NCBI GenBank assembly: GCA_900765115.1
Contig: CAAFQK010000026.1
Location: 1-64,000, forward strand
Reading direction: 5' to 3'
Source: an uncultured Collinsella sp.
Lineage (GTDB): Bacteria; Actinomycetota; Coriobacteriia; Coriobacteriales; Coriobacteriaceae
Length of the DNA: 64,000 nucleotides
Position numbers and translations under genes: made by a program. Within the stretch, counting starts at the first letter, position 1; every line of letters begins with the position of its first letter. Positions 43,401-50,780 of this stretch are shown here, one piece after another. The notes below the pieces were generated by a model. The model ran no database searches. It was given only the letters and a program-made list of their open reading frames with translations, and was not told where the DNA came from.

Positions 43401-46400
43401 GCTGCAGTCTTCGAGAAGGCGGGCGCGGCCGATGAGAAGCAGGTCGGCGATATGTTCGACCTGACGAACGGCCGCGAGCAGACCATCACGGCCGGCCAGA
43501 CGATCCGCGTGTACGGTCTCGACGAGCACGACGCCTACACGGTGCAGGAGCTGACCGGTACGGATAAGATGCCGGCCGGCTACACGCTGACCAAGCGCGA
43601 GCAGGGCGGCAACGCCCTGAGCGGCGAGGGCGCCAGCATCTCCGGCACGATTGCGAAGCAGAACGCCAACGGCACGTTGGCCGAAGCCAACAAGCTGGTA
43701 TTCACGAACACCTACAGCGTAAAGTCTTCGGTGACGCTCACCGGCATTCGGGCGCAGAAGGTGCTTCAAGGCCGCAAGTGGACTAAGGCCGACAGCTTCA
43801 AGATTTGCCTGCGCGCCGCCGATGACACGCCGATGCCTGATGGTGCCACGGCAGCGCCTGTGGCCGGCATGAAGCAGGTCGAGAAGACCGTTACGAGCGC
43901 CGAAGAATTTAGCTTCGGGGAAATTAAGTATGAGAAGCCTGGCCAGTACACCTACTACATTACCGAGACTATGCCCGCCAAGAGCGATCCCAGTTGGCTG
44001 GGCGGCGTCAGCTACTCCAGCGCCGAATACAAGGTGGCCGTAACGGTAAAGGATGACGGCAAGGGCAAGCTGACCGAGCCAGTCGTCAAAATGGAACAGA
44101 CCTATAAGGATGATGGCACCGCCACATCTCAGGTGATTGACAATCAGATTGCGGTGATTACGAACGCGTACCGCCCGAAGGGGACCTCGGTAACGCTCAA
44201 GGCGACGAAGCACTTCACGGGCGGTGAGCTCGCAGGGGGCGACTTCTCGTTCGCTCTGTACGAGGGTGACAAGGCGGAAGGCACGCCCATTGAGACCGTC
44301 ACGAATGACAAGGACGGCAACATTACCTTCCAGGCAATCGGCTACGACACTCCGGGCGATCACGACTACACCATCAAGGAGGTTGCCGGCAACGACTCGA
44401 CCGTCGTGTACGACGGCAAGACGGTGAACGTGCACGTTAGGGTCACTGATAACAAGAACGGCACGCTAAAGGCGGTCGCCACCTACGACGGCGAGGCCGA
44501 CGTTCCGACCTTCACCAACTCGAAGCCGACGACGGACGTTACCGTCGAGGCGACGAAGATCCTCACGGGCAAGGACCTGACGGCCGACGCGTTCACCTTC
44601 GGCCTGTACGACCAGGCCGGCAACGAGGTTGCCAAGGGCACCAACGACCGGGGCGGCAAGGTCGAGCTGGCCGTCAAGAACCTGAACCTGGGCGAGTACG
44701 ACTACACGCTCAAGGAGGAGAAAGCCGACCAGACCGTCGACGGCGTGGCCTACGACGCCAAGGAAGTCAAGGTCCACGTCAAGGTAGAGCAGAACCAGGG
44801 CGACAACAACAAGACGAAGGTGACCGTCACCTATGACGGTGCCGCTACGGCTCCCACCTTCAACAACACCTACGACGCAAAGGGTTCCGTAATCCTGACG
44901 GCGACCAAGACCATCAAGGTTGCGGACGGCTTCGACCACACGACGAAGCCCGCGGACGGCGAGTTCACCTTCGACCTGAAGGACGCTGCCGGCAACGTGC
45001 TCGACACCGCGAAGAACGATGCAAACGGCAAGGTCAGCTTCACGCGCGAGTTCCAGCTCTCCGACTTGGACGGCGCCGCGAGCAAGGACTTCACCTACAC
45101 CATCGTGGAACAGTCGGGCACGGAGCCGGGCATGGTCTACGATACCCATGCGCTCACCTACAAAGTAACGGTTAAGGACGACGGGACGGGCACGCTGAAC
45201 GCGAAGGCGATCGTTACGAGCACATCAGGCCCGGAGACCTTCACCAACAACTACCAGCCGGCCGCGACCGGTCTGGCTCTCGGTGCGCAGAAGAAGTACG
45301 TGAAGAAGGACGACAACACGCCGATCGTACTCAAGGGCGGCGAGTTCACCTTCGATGTGTACGAGGGCAACCTGACGGCTGAGCAGCTGAAGGGCAAGCA
45401 GCCCATCCAGACCGCTGAGAACGGCGAGGACGGAAGCGTCAGCTTCGACGCCTTCTCCTACGCGAAGCCGGGTACTCACGAGTACACCATCGTGGAGCGG
45501 AAGGGCGACCTGGCCTACGTGACCTACGACGATACGGTGCACCACGCCGTGGTGAAGGTCGTGGACAACGCCGGCGCGCTGCGGGCGAGCGTTGCCTACG
45601 ACGGCAAGGACGCCACGAAGCCCACCTTCACCAACGCCTACAAGGCACAGGCGACGGTCTCCGGCGCGATCGCCCTCACCAAGAGCGTTGACGTGCACGA
45701 CGGCAGCTATCAGCTAAAGGCGGGAGACTTCGCCTTCGAGCTGGTGGGGTCTGACGGCTCGGTGATCCAGACCCAGAAGAACGATGCGCACGGCAAGGTT
45801 GCCTTCGACAAGCTGACCTTCGACCATGCGGGCACCTTTACCTACACGGTCCGCGAGGTGCAGCCGACGGGGGACGCGCCGGGCGTGCCGGGCGTGACCT
45901 ACACCGGCAAGACGTACACCCTGACCTACGTGGTGAAGGACAACAACGACGGCAAGCTGGTGGTAGAGAACTCCACGGTGAAGCCGAGCGAGGGCATCGA
46001 GAACGGCGTCACCCCCAACACCATGACGTTTGCGAACAGCTACCAGCCGGGCGCGACCTCCTACCAGATCTCCGGCACCAAGGTGCTTGAGAATACCGAT
46101 TCGGCCACCATGCGGACGCCCGCCGATGGCGAGTTCACGTTCGCGCTGATTGACGTGGCCACCGGGCAGGAGATCGACCGGACCACGAACGTGGGTAACG
46201 CGTTTACCTTCAAGGCCATCTCATACACCGCGACTGGTTCGCATGCGTACCAGGTGAAGGAGGTTGCGGGCCAAGATGGCACCATCACTTACAGCGATGC
46301 GGTGTTGGATGTGACGGTGAGTGCGACCGACGACGGCAGCGGCCAGCTGACCGCGACGGCGAACAAGACGGCCGCGGATCTGACCTTCACCAACACCTAC

Positions 46401-47294
46401 ACGCCGACGGCAACGACGGCGACGATTACCGGAACGAAGGCCCTGACCGGCCGCGACCTGGCCGAGGGTGAGTTCTCCTTCGACCTGAAGGACGCCGACG
46501 GTAACGTGGTGCAGACGGTGCAGAACGGCGCCGACGGCACGTTCGGCTTCGCGCCGCTGCAGCTGGACAAGGTGGGGACGTACGTCTACACCGTGTCCGA
46601 GCGGGCAGGGGCGACGGCGAACGGCGTCACCTACGACACGACGGTCTTTACCGCGACGGTGACGGTGACGGAGAATGCGGAGGCGCACGCGCTGGAGACG
46701 CAGGTTGCCTACAGCAAGGGCGGCAAGGCTGCGGATGCGGTGGCATTCAGCAACAGCTACGCGCCGGCCGCGACTGAGGTGAAGCTGGGGGCCTCCAAGG
46801 TGCTGAGCGGCAAGGACCTAAAGGAAGGGCAGTTCTCCTTCCAGCTGAAGGATGCCGATGGCAAAGTGCTGCAGACCGCCAAGAACGCGGCAGGCGGCAC
46901 GGTGGGCTTCGAGGCGATCTCGTACGACAAGCCCGGGACGTACGCCTACAGCATCTCCGAGGTGGACGACGGTCAGAAGAACGTGACGTACGACGCGGCC
47001 GAGCACCGGGTAACGGTGACGGTGACGGACGACGGTGCGGGCCATCTGGTGGCGACGGTAACCTATGACGGCGACGTGGCGCCGGTGTTCAAGAACACGT
47101 ACACGCCGCCGACCACCCCGCCAGTCAACCCGCCGACGAATCCTCCGAGCAAGCCGCCGGTGCCGAAGGAGGAGAAGCCGGGTCTGCCGAATATGGGCGA
47201 TACCAGCTTGTCGCCGATGGCCCTGGGTGGCATCGCGGGCGGCGCGGTGGTGCTGATCGCCGCAGGCGTAATCCTGCGGCGCCGGAACCGGTAG
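40440..47294 (+). CDS. Giant cell-wall-anchored adhesin / pilin-like protein
   Basis: 2,284 residues. After a 70-residue leader and signal peptide ending about FLPLRAEA comes a fibro-slime/PA14-like region (about 40-380; DDDVWVFIDDVLVGDIGGIH). SpaA-type domains follow near 395-480 and 700-790 (IIKFDQDGKFVQGAEFALY..LLKETRVPEGY; FVQKTDTEGKPVDGATFGLY). Then a domain near 950-1090, and nine FctA/Spy0128-like pilin repeats (from about 1096 to 2220; T-K..F-x-F..Y-T-I-x-E..F-x-N-x-Y), which usually form Lys-Asn isopeptide bonds. A proline linker precedes the sorting signal LPNMGD, a hydrophobic span and RRRNR. The ATG at 40440 follows GGGGAGG. G8 at 40488-40495. No sortase nearby. Confidence 0.9.
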   Translation: MQELRETTSLLVNNVIGGGPSREHPGRHRPRERWSVMSYGRRRGLRPVSPYAIVLALAIALTASFFLPLRAEAAISDHTVPTISPSGTTINLFDYWVNPDDHLSVSGSGGVNAGHKFQFNDGKGDGPLNQWTGGTSPRPGIVNNTLSDGYPKLSEALGDESLHYLFDSSAQTGKTSHFGVTGLLKVQGGYYVYDSSENYAAYNADKNAFDIYDTWGIGNSSHQGQFFPFDAADEVFNEENGRLVQNGITADNTGNSSYNGGKPVNHHFGLSMSTRFVQPNGGLTNDDKPMTFEFAGDDDVWVFIDDVLVGDIGGIHDRASLSIDFQTGDIKVNGNNDGTLLSKYRAANKDTTSGFAGNTFKDSTNHTLKFFYLERGALYSNMELKFNLVTVPESDIIKFDQDGKFVQGAEFALYKTDENFTDTTNDKNALLGSGTTDEAGHLTLTNDDDNGVINFDDLYNKNHGNKYYLLKETRVPEGYRSSLTATGGSMQLEYVPASAENGAGGVIINRGGMDADSVVWKTGAFAGAKETITAPVNVYKANDDLTKSDETVNLKSGILFAVVLKRDKSANADIKKQNNWYAVSGDPSTGMGYTLAEKPSKAGTIEAAKKDLHAFTLNTSGQYQVEIQNLPGDISKYYYLLSGDARKDAEYTVAIYHTMASSIGDATPENTVHVYSDDIADGTNFKRQFATRLLVTNIQNRLFVQKTDTEGKPVDGATFGLYKADQVTTDESGKVVLKGEQTPYDTLKTRSVDNPVPLEGVGIFPNTSDDNRPLVNGTYFLKEVSAPKGFLLNDTLTKVIVDDYGVHADAGTDDDGVSTFVGPGALMKSLGQFGAEGDIDNTLTWIKGARQTSDGRLDGNGNLSWNNDAKGGEDEVRLKYGANGRVYQYGPTEEGKPYRLETETGWIRMGITQDEQPKGTTSKGARADLRGMNLNALFTGATCVRVANKREASFEVTKSVVVPKGLTGKPDAGFTFKFTVPDGKTYKAAVFEKAGAADEKQVGDMFDLTNGREQTITAGQTIRVYGLDEHDAYTVQELTGTDKMPAGYTLTKREQGGNALSGEGASISGTIAKQNANGTLAEANKLVFTNTYSVKSSVTLTGIRAQKVLQGRKWTKADSFKICLRAADDTPMPDGATAAPVAGMKQVEKTVTSAEEFSFGEIKYEKPGQYTYYITETMPAKSDPSWLGGVSYSSAEYKVAVTVKDDGKGKLTEPVVKMEQTYKDDGTATSQVIDNQIAVITNAYRPKGTSVTLKATKHFTGGELAGGDFSFALYEGDKAEGTPIETVTNDKDGNITFQAIGYDTPGDHDYTIKEVAGNDSTVVYDGKTVNVHVRVTDNKNGTLKAVATYDGEADVPTFTNSKPTTDVTVEATKILTGKDLTADAFTFGLYDQAGNEVAKGTNDRGGKVELAVKNLNLGEYDYTLKEEKADQTVDGVAYDAKEVKVHVKVEQNQGDNNKTKVTVTYDGAATAPTFNNTYDAKGSVILTATKTIKVADGFDHTTKPADGEFTFDLKDAAGNVLDTAKNDANGKVSFTREFQLSDLDGAASKDFTYTIVEQSGTEPGMVYDTHALTYKVTVKDDGTGTLNAKAIVTSTSGPETFTNNYQPAATGLALGAQKKYVKKDDNTPIVLKGGEFTFDVYEGNLTAEQLKGKQPIQTAENGEDGSVSFDAFSYAKPGTHEYTIVERKGDLAYVTYDDTVHHAVVKVVDNAGALRASVAYDGKDATKPTFTNAYKAQATVSGAIALTKSVDVHDGSYQLKAGDFAFELVGSDGSVIQTQKNDAHGKVAFDKLTFDHAGTFTYTVREVQPTGDAPGVPGVTYTGKTYTLTYVVKDNNDGKLVVENSTVKPSEGIENGVTPNTMTFANSYQPGATSYQISGTKVLENTDSATMRTPADGEFTFALIDVATGQEIDRTTNVGNAFTFKAISYTATGSHAYQVKEVAGQDGTITYSDAVLDVTVSATDDGSGQLTATANKTAADLTFTNTYTPTATTATITGTKALTGRDLAEGEFSFDLKDADGNVVQTVQNGADGTFGFAPLQLDKVGTYVYTVSERAGATANGVTYDTTVFTATVTVTENAEAHALETQVAYSKGGKAADAVAFSNSYAPAATEVKLGASKVLSGKDLKEGQFSFQLKDADGKVLQTAKNAAGGTVGFEAISYDKPGTYAYSISEVDDGQKNVTYDAAEHRVTVTVTDDGAGHLVATVTYDGDVAPVFKNTYTPPTTPPVNPPTNPPSKPPVPKEEKPGLPNMGDTSLSPMALGGIAGGAVVLIAAGVILRRRNR
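40488..40495 (+). repeat. G8 homopolymer in the adhesin leader
   Basis: Eight consecutive G in codons 17-19 of the adhesin, before its signal peptide. A slip of one base would frameshift nearly the whole gene. An ATG at 40548 downstream could allow restart. Confidence 0.8.
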
Positions 47295-47322
47295 CTGCGG
47301 CGGCCGAGAAGGGCTTTGATTG

Positions 47323-47360
47323 AGGGCGGGTGATCGCAGGGCGCGGCCGCCCGCCCTTTT
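47323..47360 (+). terminator. Terminator after the adhesin gene
   Basis: AGGGCGGG (47323-47330) pairs with CCCGCCCT (47350-47357), then TTT. Confidence 0.7.
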
Positions 47361-47440
47361 CGGTGAAAGGCTATGTTAGCCCGCCGTTTGCACGCGATTA
47401 TGATTCTGCAGTTCCTAAACGCGCCGCGCCCTCTAGAAGC

Positions 47441-47549
47441 CCGGAAAAGCTGCACGAAGCAGCCGTCTGGACCCGGAAAAGCTGCAAATCTAGGCCAAGT
47501 ACACCAGGAAAAGCTGCAAAAGCTGTTAAAATTCATCCTGAAAAGCTGC
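47441..47549 (+). repeat. Four direct repeats at exact 32-bp period
   Basis: The invariant AAAAGCTGC occurs at 47445, 47477, 47509 and 47541, within CCGGAAAAGCTGC-like units starting every 32 bases (47441, 47473, 47505, 47537). Spacers differ. The array ends 28 bases before the ATPase start. Units are too short for CRISPR. Confidence 0.9.
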
Positions 47550-47577
47550 AAACCGCAGGTGAAGGATGGTGCGTAGT

Positions 47578-48891
47578 ATGCTGAGGCGAAAGATGCTCGA
47601 TGCCCTCCGTTCGTGGCGGGCGGAAAAGGGCGCCGAATGCCTTCTCATCAAGGGTGCGCGACAGGTTGGCAAGTCGTACATCGTCGCCGAGTTCGGGCGA
47701 CAGGACTACGAAAGCTTCATCTTCATAGACTTCATTGGGTCACCGGACCTTAAGCGGGTGTTCGATGGCCCAATCGATGCCGACTCGATCTACCGGCAGA
47801 TATCGCTCGTCGTGCCCGGCGTGCGCTTTGTTCCAGGACGAACGCTTCTTTTCCTCGACGAGATTCAGGAGTGCCCGCGTGCTCGCGCTGCGCTTAAGTA
47901 TCTCGCTCTCGACGGCAGGTGCGATGTCGTTGCGTCGGGCTCGCTTCTGGGCATTCGGTTCAAGGAGGAGGCTGCGCTCGCCTCCATTCCCGTTGGGTAC
48001 GAGCGAGAGGTCGAAATGGGCCCCCTCGATTTCGAGGAGTACCTTTGGGCGCGCGGGTATGGGGAGGACGATATCGCCAATTTGCGGGAATACTATGAGT
48101 CGTTGATGCCCGTGCCCGTTGCGGTGAATCAGAAGATGATGCAGATGCTGCGCGAGTACCTCGCGGTCGGCGGTATGCCTGCGGTGGTGGACGCCTTTGC
48201 GCGGACGGGCAACTTCGCCGTTGCTTTCGACGAGCAAAGCAGGCTGCTCGCCTCGTATCTCGACGACGTGGCTCGATACGCGCAAGCCCCCGAGCGCGTG
48301 CGTGCGCGGGCGTGCTTTGAATCGTTGCCGCGCCAGCTCGCAAAGGAGAATACGAAGTTCCAATATTCCGTGGTCGAGAACAGGGGAACGGCGCGCAAAT
48401 TTGGTTCGTCCGTGGATTGGCTCGTGGGAGCAGGTATGGTGCGACGGTGCCAGTCGGTGAGCGCCGCCCAATTCCCTCTTGCCGCCTATGAAAATGGGAC
48501 GAAGTTTCGCCTCTATGCCGCCGATACGGGCGTGCTCATGGCCATGTACGGCTTTGAAATGCTGGAAGCGGTGGTGAACAACAAGCTCGCGGGTCCCATG
48601 AAAGGCGGCCTCTACGAGAACCTGGTCGCCTGCATGCTTTCGGCGCGGGGTGTGGCTCTGCGTTATTGGCGGTCGCAGAAGGGCGATAGGGAAATAGAGT
48701 TTCTCGTCGACTCGCCCGACGCGAGCGTTGTGCCCATTGAAGTGAAGGCCTCGCGCGGATCTACGGTATCGCTCAACGACATGCTCGAGCGGCAGGACGT
48801 GAACCTTGGGTACAAGCTGATAGACGGTAACGTCGGCCGAGACGGCAAAAAGGTGACGCTTCCGCTATATATGGCCATGTTCTTGAAGTAG
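47578..48891 (+). CDS. AAA ATPase with DUF4143 nuclease-like C-terminus, second copy
   Basis: 437 residues, same family as the gene at 28467 but clearly diverged. Walker A CLLIKGARQVGKSYIVAEF, Walker B TLLFLDEIQECPRA, sensor VVASGSLLGI, then MGPLDFEEYLWARGYG and LAVGGMPAVVDAF. The C-terminal part shows REIEFLVDSPDASVVPIEVKASRG, matching the PD-(D/E)xK-like spacing. The ATG at 47578 aligns best with the other copy (M-L-R-R-K-M-L). An ATG four codons earlier at 47566 is possible. It is the last gene inside the apparent island. Function unknown. Confidence 0.87.
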   Translation: MLRRKMLDALRSWRAEKGAECLLIKGARQVGKSYIVAEFGRQDYESFIFIDFIGSPDLKRVFDGPIDADSIYRQISLVVPGVRFVPGRTLLFLDEIQECPRARAALKYLALDGRCDVVASGSLLGIRFKEEAALASIPVGYEREVEMGPLDFEEYLWARGYGEDDIANLREYYESLMPVPVAVNQKMMQMLREYLAVGGMPAVVDAFARTGNFAVAFDEQSRLLASYLDDVARYAQAPERVRARACFESLPRQLAKENTKFQYSVVENRGTARKFGSSVDWLVGAGMVRRCQSVSAAQFPLAAYENGTKFRLYAADTGVLMAMYGFEMLEAVVNNKLAGPMKGGLYENLVACMLSARGVALRYWRSQKGDREIEFLVDSPDASVVPIEVKASRGSTVSLNDMLERQDVNLGYKLIDGNVGRDGKKVTLPLYMAMFLK

Positions 48892-48912
48892 AGCCTTGCG
48901 TTGGCGGACTGA

Positions 48913-48926
48913 CCCTTTGTCACATT
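48913..48926 (+). repeat. Right half of the split palindrome
   Basis: CCCTTTGTCACATT, the exact complement of 40240-40253, preceded by GGACTGA (48906-48912). Confidence 0.85.
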
Positions 48927-49122
48927 CCGTGCGGGTTATATGCAGGTTTGCCTGCGCACGCTATCATGTATGGGTTAGACCGCAACTATGTACCCCATAC
49001 GCGAAGGGATGCGCATGTATCTGAAGATCGACATGTTCTAGCCGGGCTTACCCCCGCAGTGGCGCCGCGCGCCCCATCAACTCTGCCGATTTTCACCTTC
49101 ACGCATATAAAGGAGTCCCGCC

Positions 49123-50190
49123 ATGCGCGACAAGCTCGAAAAGATTATCAAGGCCTACGAGGAGCTCGAGAAGAAGCTTTCTGACCCGGCCGTCGCCTCC
49201 GATATCAAGGAGTTCACGCGTCTCAACAAGGAGTACGCGCACCAGTCCGACCTCATTGCCGCCTCGCGCGAGTACATCGGCGCGCTCGATGACATCGAGG
49301 CTGCCAAGGAAATGCTGCACGATACCACCGATGCCGATGAGAAGGAGATGCTCCAGATGGACATCTCCGAAAACGAGGCCAAGCTCCCCCAGCTCGAGGA
49401 AGACATCAAGTACATGCTCATCCCGAGCGACCCCAACGACGACAAGAACACCATCGTCGAGATTCGCTCCGCCGCCGGTGGCGACGAGGCGGCCATCTTC
49501 GCCGGCGACCTCTACAAGATGTATCAGCGCTTTTGCGAGTCGCGCGGCTGGAAGACCACCGTGCTCGATTCCAGCCCCAGCGAGGCCGGCGGCTTTAAGT
49601 CCATTGAGTTCAAGGTCGAGGGCGACCGCGTTTACTCCGTCATGAAGTTCGAGTCCGGCGTGCACCGCGTCCAGCGCGTCCCCAAGACCGAGTCCCAGGG
49701 CCGCATTCAGACCTCCACGGCTACCGTAGCCGTGCTTCCCGAGGCCGAGGAGATCGACGTCCAGATCAACCAGTCCGACCTGCGCATCGACACCTACTGC
49801 GCCTCCGGCCCTGGCGGTCAGTGCGTTAACACTACCTACTCCGCCGTGCGCATCACCCACCTGCCCACCAACACCGTGGTACAGTCGCAGGAGCAGCGCT
49901 CCCAGATTCAGAACCGCGAGGTCTGCATGCAGATGCTGCGCGCCCGTCTGTACGAGATGGAACTCGAGAAGCAGCAGGCCGAGCTCGGTGCCGAGCGCCA
50001 GAGCCAGATCGGCCACGGCAACCGTTCCGAGAAGATCCGTACTTACAACCAGCCCCAGGACCGCGTGACCGATCACCGTATCGGCTTCAACTCCACCTAC
50101 AACGGCGTCCTTCTGGGCGATCAGCTCGGCACCGTCATCGAGGCGCTCGCCGCCGCCGAGCGTGCCGAGAAGCTGGCACAGGCTGTTTAA
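49123..50190 (+). CDS. prfA: Peptide chain release factor 1
   Basis: RF1, 355 residues, ends translation at UAA and UAG. The GGQ motif is at 231-233 in ASGPGGQCVNTTYSAVRITHLPTN; the stop-codon anticodon-like region and the C-terminal RTYNQPQDRVTDHRIG are in place. AAAGGAG lies before the ATG. It is followed, without gap, by the structured element copy B, and 590 bases later by prmC, whose product methylates this Gln233. Confidence 0.97.
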   Translation: MRDKLEKIIKAYEELEKKLSDPAVASDIKEFTRLNKEYAHQSDLIAASREYIGALDDIEAAKEMLHDTTDADEKEMLQMDISENEAKLPQLEEDIKYMLIPSDPNDDKNTIVEIRSAAGGDEAAIFAGDLYKMYQRFCESRGWKTTVLDSSPSEAGGFKSIEFKVEGDRVYSVMKFESGVHRVQRVPKTESQGRIQTSTATVAVLPEAEEIDVQINQSDLRIDTYCASGPGGQCVNTTYSAVRITHLPTNTVVQSQEQRSQIQNREVCMQMLRARLYEMELEKQQAELGAERQSQIGHGNRSEKIRTYNQPQDRVTDHRIGFNSTYNGVLLGDQLGTVIEALAAAERAEKLAQAV

Positions 50191-50345
50191 GTTACGGCGT
50201 TTTACCAAACGCCGTAACTGCTCGACGCTGCGCGCCGCCCAGAGCGACAATTTGTCATTCAAAAGGCAAGGCATGACCAGAAGGTCTATGCCCTGCCTTT
50301 TTCATGCCAACTTGTTCGCTCTGGGTGGCGCTCGCTGGCATTGCC
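50191..50345 (+). ncRNA. Candidate structured element, copy B
   Basis: It starts one base after the prfA stop codon. Hairpin 1 (50191-50202 with 50207-50218) is identical to copy A at 26074. The shared phrase GCTCGACGCTGC follows. The long helix has different bases but pairs again (GCGCCGCCCAGAGCG with CGCTCTGGGTGGCGC, one G-T wobble). The tip GGCATGACC-AGAA-GGTCTATGCC keeps the bulged T, and an added AAAAGGCA/TGCCTTTT helix supports it. May also end prfA transcription. Confidence 0.6.
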
Positions 50346-50780
50346 AAAACATCGGCGTTTCCTTGGTTGTCAAATGATCCGTAGGGAGTCATTGGTGACA
50401 TTGCCTTGATATTTTATTCAGTCGGCTGTGATGTCATTTGAGCTGCTTACCTGCTTAAGGTAATTGACGGCATAAGTCCGCTATCGAAAATATTGCTCAA
50501 AATATCGTTCAAGAAGTCGCGGAGCGATTTTTGATGGGTCGTGCGTCAAGCGATGTGGCAAGTTCTTGGTTAGATATTGGTCAGTTTTGGGGCAACCTTG
50601 CCAAAAGCTTGACGAATGCAAATTTAGACGTCAGCGAATGAACACTTTGAGCGAGCTCGGTGCAAAATTCTGGGCTGATTCTCGATAATCGCCTTCAATC
50701 GTCCCTTGCCAAGCGCTGGCCTCGCTTACAATCTGCTCCGACATTCGCGCGCCGTCCGGCGCTTAAGAGGGGAGGGCCCC
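50346..50780. other. AT-richer gap between prfA and prmC with a possible gene remnant
   Basis: This stretch is noticeably AT-richer than its surroundings. One frame, 50468-50641, is open without a start codon at its head and reads like protein (ASSDVASSWLDIGQFWGNLA). An ATG at 50534 with GGAG upstream would give 35 residues. It could be a small gene or the end of a decayed one. No family recognised. Confidence 0.3.

Larger units (their letters stand above)
40259..48912. mobile_element. Apparent 8.65-kb inserted island (adhesin + DUF4143 ATPase)
   Basis: Joining 40240-40258 directly to 48913 recreates a palindrome with AATGTGACAAAGGG, loop ACTGA and CCCTTTGTCACATT. The 7-base GGACTGA at both junctions looks like a target duplication. 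Inside are only the adhesin gene and an ATPase gene. No transposase, integrase or clear terminal inverted repeats were seen, so the mechanism is unknown and the call is an inference. Confidence 0.55.

Noticed and set aside
42780..44435. 551-codon open frame antisense to the adhesin
   Set aside because: Mirror of a repetitive coding sequence; no ribosome site or motif.
47441..47549. CRISPR array reading of the 32-bp periodic repeats
   Set aside because: Repeat unit is only 9-13 bases, spacers are 19-23 bases, and no cas gene is present.
40259..48905. Terminal inverted repeats at the ends of the apparent island
   Set aside because: The ends (GCCGGCAACTGGC and, reversed, GCCAACGCAAGGC) match at only 7 of 13 positions, which is not convincing.
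49009..49041. Ten-codon leader peptide upstream of prfA (also ATG at 49015)
   Set aside because: A GAAGGG lies before it, but no paired terminator/antiterminator is visible and the peptide has no telling codon run.
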